A stretch of 64,000 nucleotides of DNA from Tetrastigma voinierianum (taxonomy: Eukaryota; Streptophyta; Magnoliopsida; Vitales; Vitaceae). Under the pieces are notes generated by a model. That model saw only the letters and a list, made by a program, of their open reading frames with translations. It was not told the DNA's origin and did no database searches. The translations under genes were made by a program, and so were the position numbers. The DNA is taken from contig JAEQBH010002942.1 of assembly GCA_016808115.1 (NCBI GenBank), positions 310,001 through 374,000 on the forward strand, written 5' to 3'. The stretch's first letter is position 1, and each line of letters begins with the position of its first letter. Shown here piece by piece: positions 24,448 through 36,829 of the stretch.

Positions 24448-27400
24448 TATAACTCTATAATTTCCTAAAACATTCTAAAATTTTTATAATAAATTTTTTT
24501 TTTATATATTCGTATAGCGGAGCCAACTGGTATTTTTCTGGAAATTTTTAGGATGAATATTGATTAAATGACTATTGAATCCAAAAATAAAACCCAAGTG
24601 AAAAGCAGTAAAAATATGGAAATTGTAAACTGGGACTAAGGGTCAATCAGAATAAGTTTATATGTCTGCTGAAAATAAATAATTTAAAATGAAGGAATAA
24701 TAGAGAAATGGATGGACCTAAATATAAAAAGAAATAAAAGAAAAGGAAAAAGAAAATCATGAAATGGTACACAAGAGATGTGAGTGGGAGGAAGTTTCCT
24801 CCTTAAAATACGACAGTTATCCATAAGAAAAGGAAAATGTGAGAAAATGGAGGTATTTTAGAGTGAGAAGCTCTCACTTTCTAGGTTCTCCCAACCATTC
24901 TGACCACATAGGCCTGTGCTACAAGAGGGAAAGTCCTTCTCACTGCGAGCTGCAAAAAGAAGAGACCTGAATCCTAGCTTCCTCTAACAAACCAAGAGGT
25001 ACCTTCCCTGTCCTGAAAACCATTTCTTCTACCCTAAGCCGCATTGTAGATAGCGCGCATTAGCCGGACCTTAGAGCTGATTTTTGGGTAAGAAATAAAG
25101 AGAATCGGGTAGTGAGTCCTTCTGGTGGGGTGCTGTAGCCATCAATGAACTTGATGTTGTGCTTTTAATTTCTCAATTCGACCTCTATAGACCAAGTTAT
25201 GGTCCTTTTCTGAGATCAACCCGCCTAAATCTGGCCTGCCGGCTCGCTGGGCCTCGGTCAACTAACCGACCTTAGAACGAGTTTTTGGGTCAGAAATAAA
25301 GGGAATTTGGAAGTAAGTCCTTCTAGTAAGTTGTAGCCACATCAATGAACTTGATGTTAGGATTTTGAATTTCTCAATTCGGACCCATGTAGACCAAGTT
25401 ATGGTCTTTACTCCGAACAAACAACCCATAGAGTGGTCATGCAAATAGAGTGGGTTACTAGCAGGCGCGCCGCTGGTAATCTCATGCAAACAGTCGTATT
25501 CATGCAGCGTAGGTCGCACCTCATGCAGCAAAGTCAACTCGGCTGCGGCCGGGTCAGCTCGTTCATAGGTTGACTACGCACCGACCTCCAACTTAAGGTC
25601 ATATCTCCTTCGCTCGAACTCCATTTGGTGTTCTCGACTCTATAAAGCCCATTGAGTCAAGAATACATTCATATGCCTAAGGAGTATATTAAATGTCAGA
25701 CCGAGGTGTTATATCGAGCTCGTCCAGGTCAGGTCAGCTCGTCCGTGGGTTGATCGCACCTACCTCCAACTTAATGCTAATATCTCCTTCTCGCTCGAAT
25801 CTGATTGCGTTCTCGACTCTATGGAAAGCCCATTGAGTCAAGAATACATTCATGCCTGGAGGAGGATATTGTGATGTCAGACCGGAGGTTAGACGAGCTC
25901 GTCCAGGTCGTCGTTAGTCGCCCAGTCACCGCTTAAGTTGACTACGCATGACCCCAACTCGAAGGTCATATCTTCTTCTCGTCCGAACTGCTTCTTCTCG
26001 ACTCTATGGAAAGCCCATTGAGTCAAGAATACATTCATATTCCTGAGGAGGATAGAAGACTGAGGTGATAGATCGAGCTCGCCCAGTGTCAGGTCACTTG
26101 TCGGGCCAGGATTTGACTCGCGTATGACCCAACTTCTAAGGTCATATCTTTCTTCATCCCAACTCCGCCGGGTGTTCTTGACTCTATGGAAATTCCATTG
26201 AGTCAAGAATACATTCATATGCCTGAGGAGGATAGAAGATGTTTGACCGAGGTGATAGATCGAGCTCGTCCAGGTCAGGTCAGCTCGTCCAGGATTGACC
26301 GTATGACCTCCAACTTCGGAAGGTCATAACTCCTTCGTCCGAACTCCGATTCGGGTATTCTTGGACTCTATGGAAAGCCCATTGAGTCAAGAATCCATAT
26401 ATATATATATATATATATATCTTGTCGAATTTGAAAATCATATTAATCTCTGAAAATCAATCCTAACCAAAACTACTAGTACGCATGAATAATATTGTTC
26501 TTTAATGGTTTTGGAATAGGGACGACGAGGAGGAAAGCTAAATCGAGATTGAGATTCCAAGGATTGGAATCAAAGTGCAAAGATTTTTGGGTTTGTTCTT
26601 ACTTACTCATATTCCTCAAGCTTCAAAATTTGAAATGTTTGTTCTAAATGTAATTCTATTCCTCGCTTCAAGTTTTTGCATGTTTGTTCTAAAAGCATAT
26701 TGAATTGATTTAATTGATTTGAGAAAAGTATCGTGAATGTTTGCATATGTATTGCATGATGCTGAAAATAAACTGTTTATACAAGTGTACATTAGCCTAT
26801 ATTTTGCTATAAAGGAATCGAACGTCCTTAATAGAATGTTAACCGTTTATTTCAGATATGATATTGGTATACCAATAGGTCAAATAGCAAGATCGCTAAC
26901 TATTGTATTGATGTGTCACCGACAAGAAATACCTGGGACCGTATCGAGTGTTCACTATTTGATCGCTTATAACCGCCGCTGTTCTTCAATGACCCATCGT
27001 GTTATAAAACCATTTGATACCTACCGCAAACAATGACCGTGCCTGCGACTTTATATCCTCGTATATCAAGACATAAATTCAAGTATGGGCATAATCAATT
27101 GATTGACGTAACCTAATTGATTGGCAACCGACCGATCGCATAATGAATTGGATTTTTCGTAATTTAATGAATTCGTATAACTGAATCGAATTCAGAGCAT
27201 AATTGAATTGATTGAGATTATAAATATTGAATATGAAAGTGTATTTTGGGATGATCAATGAACATAATTGATTTGTATATAAACAAGTATATGTATTGTA
27301 TTTATATTGATCATCCATAATGGTTTAATGTTTCAACTGGCAAATTGCATACTGGAATTCAAACCGAAATCGGTGAATGGATTAGATAGAACCACTAAGC

Positions 27401-27771
27401 ATGAAAACAAGCGAGCGTATTGTTTTACCAATGCGTAGATACCGAGCGATAGATAGTGATCAAAAGCGATTCAAGATCGAGAAGTCGTTTCTAAAACATA
27501 AATACAGGAAACTCTAGAATCAATATTTATCTATTCCATGTTGATATCGATATTTTGTAAAAACAATTTGAACTCTGAACATCTATTTTTGTAAATCATT
27601 TTGAAAAGGCTTGAATGACTTCATTGTAAATGTATTTTGTTAAATGCTTGGCTGGCTCGCTCAATTTTTGTATCGCTCCGCAAAGAGCATGATTTCTGTT
27701 TATCGAGTGATTTTAGTGGCATCCCTGACTGCTCTGATCCGCCAACCAAGTTGGTCGGTAAGGGCGCCACA
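24448..27771 (+). repeat. Tekay (plus) 5' LTR
   Basis: Starts TATAACTC (TG changed to TA relative to the 3' copy TGTAACGC) and ends GGCGCCACA before the PBS. The opening AAAATTTTTATAATAAATTT and the block GGATGAATATTGATTAAA are shared with the 3' LTR. It contains a direct duplication of about 205 bp (TTTTTGGGTAAGAAATAAAG near 25080 and again near 25285), a five-unit array (25549-26400) and a TA run at 26395-26420 that is short in the 3' copy. Confidence 0.9.
25549..26400 (+). repeat. Five-unit tandem array inside the Tekay 5' LTR (about 170 bp per unit)
   Basis: Each unit runs GGTCAGCTCGTCC, GGTTGACTACGCACGACC, CCAACTTxxxAAGGTCATA, CTCCTTCGTCCGAACTCC, TTCTTGGACTCTATGGAAAG, CCCATTGAGTCAAGAATAC, GCCTGAGGAGGATAT and ATCGAGCTCGTCCAGGTCAG. 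The part from GGTCATA to GAATAC, about 75 bp, also occurs once in each minus-strand Tekay LTR on the right of the window. The array is non-coding. Confidence 0.85.
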
Positions 27772-27778
27772 ACTTTAT

Positions 27779-27792
27779 TGGTATTAGAGCCT
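27779..27792 (+). other. Primer-binding site, initiator-Met tRNA type (Tekay plus)
   Basis: TGGTATTAGAGCCT, seven bases after the LTR end. The family form is TGGTATCAGAGC, complementary to the 3' end of plant initiator-Met tRNA. One C-to-T change is present. Confidence 0.85.
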
Positions 27793-27887
27793 AGGTTTAG
27801 GCGGTTCTACAAAACGATTTTGAAATTGTTTGTAAATGATTTTGAAATTTTGTATAACATGCATTTCATTTGCATATAAAGGATGAC

Positions 27888-29130
27888 ATGACTCTGACGC
27901 AGATCTTGTCAGGTTCATTAGATAAGCATGATTCGGCTCCTGGCCTCTTAGGGCTCAGGATGACCAGGGACTCGCCCAAACAAATCCGGCTTAGTGGAAG
28001 GCAAGCAAGCATCCCATGCCCTAATTAATGAATGAACCGTAACAAGTGGCAGGAGGTAATTATGGGAATCCTCCAAATAGCCTAGTTCGTGCATTGCAAA
28101 GAGCGCAACTAGCTGCAATTGCCTGAGCCGATCAGCCATTGGAGAGAATGGCAAAGCATTCACCCCAGATTTTAATGGAAAGAAAGAGGATGAGCCTTCT
28201 ATGGCAGAAAATTGGCTCGAGAGAATCGTAGCTTAATGCTTGTGCAAATGCATTGCACAAAATTAAGAGAAGTTGAATGTGCGACCCTCATTACACAGAC
28301 GAGGCTTATCAGTGGTGGGTTTCCGTGACCAGGACCGCACTCCATCGCAGAGAGTTACATGTGGGAGTTCTCGATGAGTTCAAGAAGTACTATGTGGGCT
28401 CATTTATCCGAACAACATGAGAAGGGAGTTTGGTAATTTGAAGCAAAGCATTGCATGGAGGTGACCGACATCAAAGAGAATTCACACGGCCAGCAAGTAT
28501 GCTCCCGAGATACTTGTGAGTGAGGAAGAAAAGTGCCGTAGGTTTGAAGACGGCCTTAATGACCATATTCGAGCCCATGTCACAACATTTTGCCATGAGA
28601 ATTTCTCCAAAATTGTGACATGTGCATTGAATGTGGAAAGAGTAAAGAAAGAGGAAAGAGAGAGAAAAGATAAAAGATGATGTGGAAAGAAAAATCCCAC
28701 GCCCGGGCCACAACAACAAAGAAGGAAGAAGTTCGGTGACCACAGGAATCTAACTCAAATTCCATAGCATAGAAGCCAATTAGGAATACTACTCTACCAA
28801 ATACACTACTGGCCGCTAGTACACCAAAGAGGTCCTTCTGTATGGCGATCGCCCCCATTGTTCTATCAGGAGAAATCATAGGAGGATAATGTCGAGACTT
28901 ACAAAAGCTTGTTTGATTTCAGGATCCAAAGAGCATAGAGCAAGAGATCGTTCAGAGTCGCTCATTTACATCACCTCGCACCGGTACAACTTTAGTGAGC
29001 AAAAGGCAACAAATAGTTGTTGCATCATCGAGTGTTCGAGACAAGCGGGACACAAACGTCAGGCAAGATGGTCATGTCTGCCTAGAGCATGCAATGAAAG
29101 CAAGTGGAAGATACCGACGCTCCGTATGTG
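27888..29130 (+). pseudogene. gag: Tekay (plus) gag with zinc-knuckle relic
   Basis: Starts near ATGACTCTGACGCAG at 27888. Recognisable capsid text includes MAENWLERI at about 28203-28230 and the frame-shifted YYVGSFI..NNMRREFGNL at about 28390-28440. SKYAPEILVSEEEKCRRFED and GLNDHIRAHVTTF follow at about 28495-28595, as in the retrotransposon gag domain of Tekay/Del. A Cys/His-rich stretch (about 29025-29120) with GHKRQ and a preceding CSRQ is what remains of the zinc knuckle. At least four frame changes and several stops break it. Confidence 0.8.
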
Positions 29131-29480
29131 ATAGCCAGAATTTCCAAATCTTGATACTAATGTACATGCATCGATTGACCCCGTCAACCCACCATATATT
29201 TGCACCGACATACCCAACTCGGGGTAAATTACCGGCAGTGAAACCCGAATATGACATCTCGGTGACGAACCCGCTCTACTACAGTGTTATTGTGAACAGA
29301 GTGGTGGATTGTCCCATCAAAATACAGAGTATGAATTGTTATAGATTTACTGTTATCATTCAGTGGAGTTTGATGTGATATCGGGATGGATCTGTCCCGA
29401 CATCAAGCAATAGTCGACAGAATGAAAAGAAAGTAACCTTTAAGAACACCGAATGAAGATGAAGTAACTTTTTACCTGAG
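29131..29480 (+). pseudogene. Tekay (plus) aspartic protease region, degraded
   Basis: Lies between the gag knuckle and RT. The catalytic D-S/T-G-A is not readable. Downstream, FDVISGW at about 29368-29390 matches the FDVILGMDWL motif that follows the flap in Tekay protease, and the next bases fit the usual linker to RT (SRHQAIVDRM in another frame). The call rests on this motif and gene order. Confidence 0.6.
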
Positions 29481-29699
29481 AGGTCAAATCACCTATCTAT
29501 CAGATATCCATAGCCGCTAGAACAATGGTGCTGAAGGGATGTGAAGCCTACTTGGCTTATGCGTGATTGATACTTCAGAAAGGAAAGGGGCCTAGTGTAA
29601 TCCGATATCCCTGTATCGGTTAGCCACTTCCTGACGTGCTTCCTAAGAGTTACCGTGATTGCCCCCTACATAGAGATTGAGTTTGTTATTAATGCTGTA

Positions 29700-30920
29700 C
29701 CGTGTGCCACACCCCATCCATTACACCGCATGCACGGCTCCACTAGAGTTTTCAAAGGAATTGGAAATCAGAATTGCAACTACTAGAAAAGGGTTTTGGT
29801 TGCACCAAGTGTATCACCATGGGAGCTCCCCGTGCTTTTTGTTAAAAAGAAAGATGGTACACTTCGGCTATGTATTGATTATAGACAATTGAACAAGTTA
29901 ATGCAGTAATAAGTATCCTAAGTACTAATTGATGATTTGTTTGACTAATTAAAAGGCGTAAGTATCTTTCGGCATCGACTTACGATCCGGTATCATCACT
30001 GAGAATTAAAGATGCCGATGCATAAGACGGCTAGGACGCGATATGGACATTATGGTTCCTTGTAATGCCGCTTTGATTGACAACAAGCTTCATGGACCTA
30101 ATGAATCGTGGCTTTCCCGGATCAGAGGATCAATTTGTCGTAAAGGTTCATGTATTTTACATTCTCGGTGTATTCAAAAGATCAGAAAGTCATGACACAC
30201 ACCTTAGAGTAGTGTTAGAGACTTTGAGAAAAGAGTACCGTATGCAACCGAGCAAGTGTGAGCTTGGGAAAAATGAAGTGTCCTTCGGGGTATATATAGT
30301 ATCGAAATAAGGAATCCGAGTAGATCCAAAGAAAATGTATGGTCGTTGAACGGAAGCCACCTAGAAATGTTGATATGCGTAGTTTCGGGACTAAAGTGAT
30401 ACTACAGAAGATTCTTGCTAAGGGTTTTCTATGACTCCAAGCAGTACTCGATGACTAGATTGTCTTAAGAATGTAAAGTATGAATGGAGTGAAAATGTCA
30501 AAGAAGTTTTGATAAGTTGAAAGCATTCTTAACCGAGGTTCTACTTCTACTCAACCGACCAGCGTAGAGTATATGTGGATTTTTAGTGATGCTGTCGCTA
30601 AATGGACTTGATGTGTCCTAATGCAAAGAGGGTAAAGTGGTGGCCTATGCTTCAAGACACGGAAGTCAGCATGAAAGGAACTACCCCACGCATGTATTTG
30701 GAATTAGCCGTAAATTGTATTTCATACGAAAAATTTGGAGACATTATTTGTATGGAGAGAAGTGTTTCATCTACACTGCTCAAGAGTCTTAAGCATTTTG
30801 CCCTCACAATGAGCTTAACTTGAGGCAACGAAGATGGATGGAACTCGATAAAAGATTAGTGATCATGATTGATTATCACCTCGGAAAGGCCAATGTAGTG
30901 GCAGACGCTGAGTAGAAAGT
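29700..30920 (+). pseudogene. pol: Tekay (plus) reverse transcriptase and RNase H, catalytic site lost
   Basis: RT fingers: SPCFLLKRKM then RQLNKLMQ at about 29829-29905, matching VLFVKKKDG..DYRQLNK. The palm has MDLMNRGFPGSEDQFVV at about 30090-30140, followed by FYILGVFKRS in place of the FIDDILVYS active site. The two catalytic aspartates are gone, by a deletion. HDTHLRVVLETLRKEYRMQP and SKCELGKNEVSF continue the thumb. RNase H text (VVAYASRH.., YPTHDLELA.., DHD.YHLGKANVVADA, in shifting frames) runs at about 30630-30910. Confidence 0.85.
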
Positions 30921-31129
30921 CAATACAAACGCTTCGAACGTTGAATGCCCATTTGTCATTATATGAATGGCGGTACGTAGTGGCAGAGTTGATAAAGAAG
31001 ACCGAAGCTTAATCGAAAAGCAGAGGCAATAAAAGAAAAGATGAGAAAATTGTCGCACGATAAATCGATTGAAATGGTAAAGAAACCTAGTTCACAAAGG
31101 AACTAAAATGGAGTTTTCAGATTATAAGG

Positions 31130-31990
31130 ATTCGCCAGTACCCGGACAATGAATTAAGGAAATCCATACTAAAAGATACATAGCGATCTGCTATCCATCC
31201 AGAGAGCACAAAGATGTGTATCTAGAGATTTAAAATGTTATTCCTCCGCTGTCCGGGATGAAAGAGATGTGTCGTAATTTGTAACCGCGTTCCGTGTGTC
31301 AAAGAGTAAAGGCGTAGCATCAAGTTCCTTCGATTATCGCGTTCTTATTGTGGTCACCACAAATGAATGGGACTAATCACCGCGGATTTTTGTGGTCGGG
31401 TTACCATCGACAGAGAAGCGCATGACTCCGGGCCAGTCGTGTAGTGTAATCGACGACTAAGTCGCCACTTCCTACGCTGAGAACCGACATTCACTGACAA
31501 GCTAGCCGGAGATGTGTGACATCAAGGAAATAGTTCTACATATGGATTCCCGTATCCATTATTTCTCGCACTTCGAGATCCGAGGTTTACTCTCGAGATT
31601 TCGGGAAAAATCGCAGAGGCTTTGGGCACTCGACCGAAAAGTACAGCATCTCACCCACAAACTTACGACAATCCGAGAGAGTGATCCGCATTCCGGAAGA
31701 TATGTTAAGGAGTTGTGTGATCGACTCGAGGGTAGTCGGGATCAACACATTGCTTTAGTTGAATTTGTGTACAATAAATAGCTTCCAATCAGTATTGGAA
31801 TGGCGCCTTTATGAGGCTTTATATGGGAGAAAATGTGTAACATGGGCCACAGGTTGGACTAATTGAGCTAAAGGAAAGTAACGTCCCGACTGACAAGAGA
31901 TCAAGAAAAAGTGAAAAATGATTGAGAAAGATTGAAGGCGGCCGATAGAAAGAATCATGCCGACATGAAAGTTAAAAGATATTCGATATG
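31130..31990 (+). pseudogene. pol: Tekay (plus) integrase, broken
   Basis: The zinc-binding domain end is seen as CQRV or CVCQRVKA followed by HQVPS at about 31290-31330. The core has LLWSPQMNGT..ITADFVVGLP-like text in shifting frames at about 31350-31400. From 31545 to 31830 the frames read VSI(I)S, GQSERVI-like, EDML, LVEFVYNK (31749-31772) and YEALYGRK (about 31812-31836), all diagnostic of Tekay/Del integrase. Stops and frameshifts occur throughout. Confidence 0.8.
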
Positions 31991-32446
31991 AGATCTGGCG
32001 AAAAGTGTTTTCAAAGTGTCGCCTCGAAGAAGGTGTGATGCGAGGATTCGGGGAAAAAGGGCAAGTTTAGCTCTAGATTTACTCGTCCCTATGAAGTGAT
32101 TGAAAAAGTGGGTCCACGGCATATAGATTAGCATTACCCTGACTTCTGGAAAGATCCATAAACGTATTTCATGCGGTCCATGCTACTTGAGGTACCGATC
32201 GTGACCTGGCCACATGTAGCGTCTCTTCGTGAGACACCCGAGTCGAGGCCGATTTGACGTGATGAAGAAGAGCCAAGAGATTTTGCCTCGTGAAGTGAAA
32301 GAATTCACGGAATAAGAAGATCTCGTTAGTCAAGGTGCCGTGGAGAAACCATAAGACCTACAGCCACTCTCTGAAAGAGGAAACGATGCAAGCAGCAAAG
32401 ATCCCTAACCCGTTTGACTGCTGTACTCGGTGACCTAAATTTTATT
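31991..32446 (+). pseudogene. Tekay (plus) integrase C-terminus and chromodomain relic
   Basis: Chromoviruses end integrase with a chromodomain that steers insertion toward chromatin marks. At about 32255-32400, minus small indels, the reading is ILPREVKEF, then LVSQGAV or VKVPWRNHKT, then SLKEETMQA. This corresponds to the ...LRNKxIPLVKVLWRNH..EEATWE.E..M motif. The aromatic and acidic residues after WRNH are mostly lost. It supports a chromovirus assignment but not a working domain. Confidence 0.65.
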
Positions 32447-32458
32447 AAGTGGGGAGAG
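32447..32458 (+). other. Polypurine tract (Tekay plus)
   Basis: AAGTGGGGAGAG lies one base before the 3' LTR start TGTAACGC at 32460, the normal place for plus-strand DNA priming. Confidence 0.9.
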
Positions 32459-32459
32459 T

Positions 32460-35400
32460 TGTAACGCTTCAAAAATACCCTAAAATTTTTATAATAAATT
32501 TTTTTATATATTCCTCGGTATAGGAGGCCAACTTGGGTATTTTTTCTGAAATTTTAGATGAATATTGATTAAAATGCATTATTGGAATCTTAAATAAACC
32601 CAAGTGAAAAAAGAGAAAATATGAAATTGTAAAATGGGGACTCATGGGTCAATTAAATAAGTTTATATGTCTAAGTGAAAATAGGAGACTTAAATGAAGA
32701 ATAAATAATAGAGAAATTGAGGGACCTAAATATAAAAAGAAATAAAAAGGAAAAAGTAAAGAAGAAAAATCAAGAAAATGGTATTGCATGTGAAAGTGGG
32801 AGGAAGCCTCCTTTTAAAATACGATTTGAGTTATCCATAAGAAAGGAAAACAGAGAAAATGGAGGTATTTTTAGGAGTGAGAAGCCTCACTCTCTCTGTG
32901 TTTTTAAACGCATCTAATTACAGGTCCCAGCGAAGCAAGAGGAAAAGTCCTTCCTCGTGACAAGAGCTGCAGGACTAATCAGTTTTGACAAACTCCAAGA
33001 GGTAGGTCTTCCCCTACTTTGGTCATTTTCTACCCTAAGCTGCCACATTGTGATAGTGCGCATTAGCCGGAACTTAGAGCTGATTTTTGGGTAAGAAATA
33101 AAGATAATATGGTAGTGAGTCCTTCTGGTAAGTTGTAGTCACATCAATGAACTTGATGTTAGGATTTTAAATTCTCAATTTGACCTCTATGTATCAAGGT
33201 TATGTCCTTTTTCTCGAGATCAGCCTAAAATAGATCTGGTCGGGTCAGTTCTGCCGCCTCGTCAACTAGCCGGACCTAGAACGAGTTTTTGGATCAGAAA
33301 TTAAAGGGAATGGAAGCAAGTCCTTCTAGTAAGTTGTAGTCACATCAATGAACTTGATGTTAGGTCACTTCACCCGAGACCAGAGACCGTTACTGGCCTT
33401 TTACTCCGAATACCAAATCCAAGCAGAGATCATGCACAGGTCATGCCCGAGAGATCATGCAATAGAGGCTCGCGCAGCAGGTCACGCAGCAGGAGGCCAG
33501 CAGGTCGCGCAAGAGGAGGCCACCGCACCTCATGCAGGTCGGCCGTCGCCCGGGCCGCCTGTCCGGGTTGACGCACGACCCTCCAACTTCTCGGAAGGTC
33601 ATATCTCCTTCGCTCAACTCGATTTGGGTGTTCTTGAACTCTATGGAAAGCCCATTGAGTCAAGAATACATTCATATGCCTGAGGAGTATATTAGATGTC
33701 AGACCGAGATGTTATATCGAGCTCGTCCAGGTCAGGTCAGCTAGTCAGTTCAGGTCAGCTCTTCTGGGTTGACTACGCACGACCTCCAACTTTGGAAGGT
33801 CATATCTCCTTCTTTCGAACTCCGATTTGGGTGTTCTTGGACTCTATGGAAATCCCATTGAGTCAAGAATACATTCATATGCCTGAGGAGGATATTAGAT
33901 GTCAGAACGAGGTGTTAGATCGAGCTCATCCAGGTCGTCAGCTGTCGGCCTCAGGTCACCGCTTGGGTTGACTACGCATGACTCCTAACTCTGGCCTGCT
34001 TATCTTCTTCTCGCTCAACTCCGCTTCTGCGTTCTTAGACTCTATGGAAAGCCCATTGAGTCAAGAACAATACATTCATATGCCTGAGGAGGATAGAAGA
34101 TGTTTGGACTGAGTATGAACGGCTCGTCCAGGTCAGGCTAGTCAGCTCGTCACTAGGATTTGACCGCTTATGACCTCCAACTTCGAAGGTCATATCTTCT
34201 TCTCGTCCGAACTCCGTTCTGGTGTTTCTCGGACTCTATGGAAAGTCCATTGAGTCAAGAATACATTCATATGCCTGAGGAGGATAGAAAGATGTTTGAC
34301 CGAGGCATATAGATCGAGCCTGGGTCCAGGTCAGGTCACTGTTAGTTCAGATTTGATCGGGAAGTGGAGACTTCCCAATAAGGTCATAACTCCTTCGTCC
34401 GAACTCCGATCCGGGTGTTCTTTGACTCTATGGAAAGACCATTGAGTCAAGAATCCATCTATATATATCTTGTCAAATTTGGAAATCATATTAACCTCCT
34501 AAAATCAATCCTAACCAAAACTACTAGTACTCATGAATAATATTATTCTTTAATGGTTTTGGAATAATCGACGAGGAGGAAAAGCTAAATCGAGATTGAG
34601 ATTCCAAGGATTGAATCAAAGTGCAAAGATTTTTGGGTTTGCCTACTTACTCATATTCCTGCCAAAATTTGAAATGTTTGTTCTAATCGACTCCATTCCC
34701 TCGCTTCAAGTTTTTGCACATGTTTGTTCTAAAAGCATATTGAATTGATTTAATTGATTTGAGAAAAGCGATTGTGAAATGTTTGCATATAAAATTGCAT
34801 GATTATTGAAAATAAATCGTTTATACAAGCGCACATATTGTACTAAGTATTTTGCTATAAAGGAATTGAACGCCCTTAATAGAATGTTAACCGCTTTTAT
34901 TTCGCATTAAGGATAGATCGCGCTCAATGGGGTCAAATAGCAAAGATCGCGAACTATTGCATTGATGTGTCACTCCGACGCTGTTCCCACTGGACCGTAT
35001 CGCAGTGTTCTACTATTTGATTGTTTATAACCAAATAACAGCCCTACCGGGACTGCATCAAGTTATAAAACTATTTGATACCTGGCCGCAAACACTGCGG
35101 GATCGGTGTTTCAAGTGACTCTATATCCCGTATATCGAAGACATAGGTTAAATTTGCTAAGGGCATAACCGAATTAACATCGACATAACTCAATTGATTT
35201 TCGTAATTTAATCAATTGCATAACTGAATCGAATTTGTGAGCATAATTGAAATTTGATTGAGATTGCTAAATATTGAATATGAAAGTGTATTTTCGACAT
35301 CAATGAACCATAATTGATTGTATATAAAACAAGTATATGTATTGTATTTATATTGATCATCCATAATGGTTTGAAAGTTTTGAACTGTTAAATTGCATAA

Positions 35401-35832
35401 TTTGAATTAAACCATAACTAAGGAATGGATTTGTATAGAACCACTAAGCATGAAAATGCTTAGCATATTGTTTTACCAATGCGCAGGTACCGAGTGATAG
35501 ATAGCGACGAAAAGCCACCCCAAGATCGGAGGAGCGGCCGAGTCATAAAGAAGGAAGTTTCGGAGTATGTCTGCATGCATTCATTCCATGTTTTCTATTG
35601 GATATCGATATTTTGTAAAAACAATTTGAACTCGAACATCTATTTTGTAAATCATTTGAAAAGGCCTCAAATGACTTCATTGTAAAATGTATTTTGTTAA
35701 ATGCTTAAGCGGGCTTGCCCAATTTTGTAATCGCTCGCAAGTATATGATTTTAGAGCATTGAGTGATTTTAGTGGTATCCCTGACTTCGGGTTCGAACCG
35801 CCCAAACGGGTCGGGCCTGCAAGGGCATCACA
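32460..35832 (+). repeat. Tekay (plus) 3' LTR
   Basis: Starts TGTAACGCTTC after the PPT and ends GGGCATCACA. It is collinear with the 5' LTR, including the direct duplication (about 33070 and 33275), the five-unit array (33550-34460) and the region with GCATATTGAATTGATTTAA. The two copies differ by many small indels as well as substitutions. Confidence 0.9.
33550..34460 (+). repeat. Five-unit tandem array inside the Tekay 3' LTR
   Basis: Same unit as at 25549-26400, again five copies. The shared copy number shows that amplification predates this insertion. The TA run that follows in the 5' LTR is only CTATATATATC here. Confidence 0.85.
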
Positions 35833-35837
35833 TGTCC

Positions 35838-36795
35838 CCTTTTTCTCGATTCCTAGCCCCCTCATTTACTCCCGTCTGGTTAGTGGTGAAACCTTGGGGC
35901 ACTCTTCTTCTCTTCCCAAGTTCCCTTCACACCAGCCCTCAAACATAGCCTTGTGATAGTTGCTGGGTGAGGGATCAAACCCCTTTTATTCCCCTCATGG
36001 TATCTCATTGGCTGAGCCAATGATCAAGCCCAAAGATTAAGCTTCGCACCCTTCAAAGATGGGCATGTAGAATGACGCTTCTCGTTCTCGTACGGTGCAG
36101 ATATGCTTGGTCGGGAGAACCATAACAGCCAGTGAAATAAAACCATACCTTTGCCTCTTCTTCTTTCAAATCTCCCCCGTTTATGGTCTGCTCTCCCCTT
36201 CCTCGACCCCCATTTCACTTTACCGTTTTCAACTTTCAGTAATCTTCTCACTCAAGCATGGTTGTCTACTTTTCTTTGTATTTGATCCATGCTTCGCCCT
36301 TCATTCTGGTATATTTCATTGATGGTTTCCCGCTCCATACGCAAGACCCAAACTCCTCCTCTCTATTACAAACCAGGTTATCCTTCTCCCCACCCGTGTC
36401 GAGCAGAATTCTCGAACCATCGTCGCGCATCCGCATTCTCTTTTGACGCTGCGTGTTTCAACCTCTTTGTTCTATTAGTTCCTTGAAAGGATATGGGTTT
36501 GCCGGAATTCTTTCTTCTCGACAAACCCCTTTCCAAAGATAGTACTTCTTCCATATGGAGAAAGCTTTTCCCACTACGAATTGCCTTCCTCTCCTTCACA
36601 TTATTCTTCCCTTTTCTCTATCGCTTGAAACCGGGTTGAACTTCCGGGGCTTGTTCCACCAGTTCTCCCCCGACACTCCTCGGACGAACTTCTCCTTTCC
36701 GGGCCGAGTATATTCTTCCATGATCTCGCTCGATTTGGGATTAGGTTAAAGGTTCTGGCCATTCGAGAAATCTGACCCGCTTGTGAAGAATTTTG
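35838..36795 (-). pseudogene. Athila (minus) 3' ORF, proximal half with putative plant transposon domain
   Basis: On the minus strand a likely start ATGGCC lies at about 36762. It follows a leader with AAACCCTAG, a common plant 5' UTR word. Readable parts are FGKGFVEKKEFRQ (about 36530-36490), MVREFCSTRV (about 36425-36395), and RYHEGNKRGLIPHPATITRL then CLRAGV (about 35990-35905). These match the FVxRG.., VREFYAN and GSLFFPSLIT.LCxxAGV segments of the putative plant transposon domain (Transposase_32) found in the extra 3' ORF of Athila elements. Its function is unknown. The frame is broken several times, and the ORF is then interrupted by the Tekay element. Confidence 0.65.
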
Positions 36796-36829
36796 GATCT
36801 AGGGTTTGCAAGAATTAAAAAAAATGCAG

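Larger units (their letters stand above)
24448..35832 (+). mobile_element. Tekay/Del chromovirus LTR retrotransposon, plus strand, structurally complete but inactivated
   Basis: Two LTRs of about 3.3 kb (24448-27771, 32460-35832) flank an internal region of 4.7 kb. The parts, in order, are an iMet-type PBS, gag, protease, RT, RNase H, integrase, a chromodomain relic and a PPT. Every coding part carries stops and indels, and the RT active-site aspartates are deleted. It is inserted in the 3' ORF of the minus-strand Athila element. A clean target duplication is not visible (TCTAT on the left, TGTCC on the right), so one flank may have changed since insertion. Confidence 0.9.

Noticed and set aside
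27779..27792. tRNA gene fragment
   Set aside because: The match is only the short primer-binding site next to an LTR; no cloverleaf can be formed.
24443..35837. Target-site duplication of the plus-strand Tekay element
   Set aside because: The bases flanking the two ends (TCTAT and TGTCC) do not match; no duplication can be claimed.
35838..36795. Host gene interrupted by a transposon
   Set aside because: The readable segments match the Athila-associated plant transposon domain, and the order fits the 3' ORF of the surrounding element.
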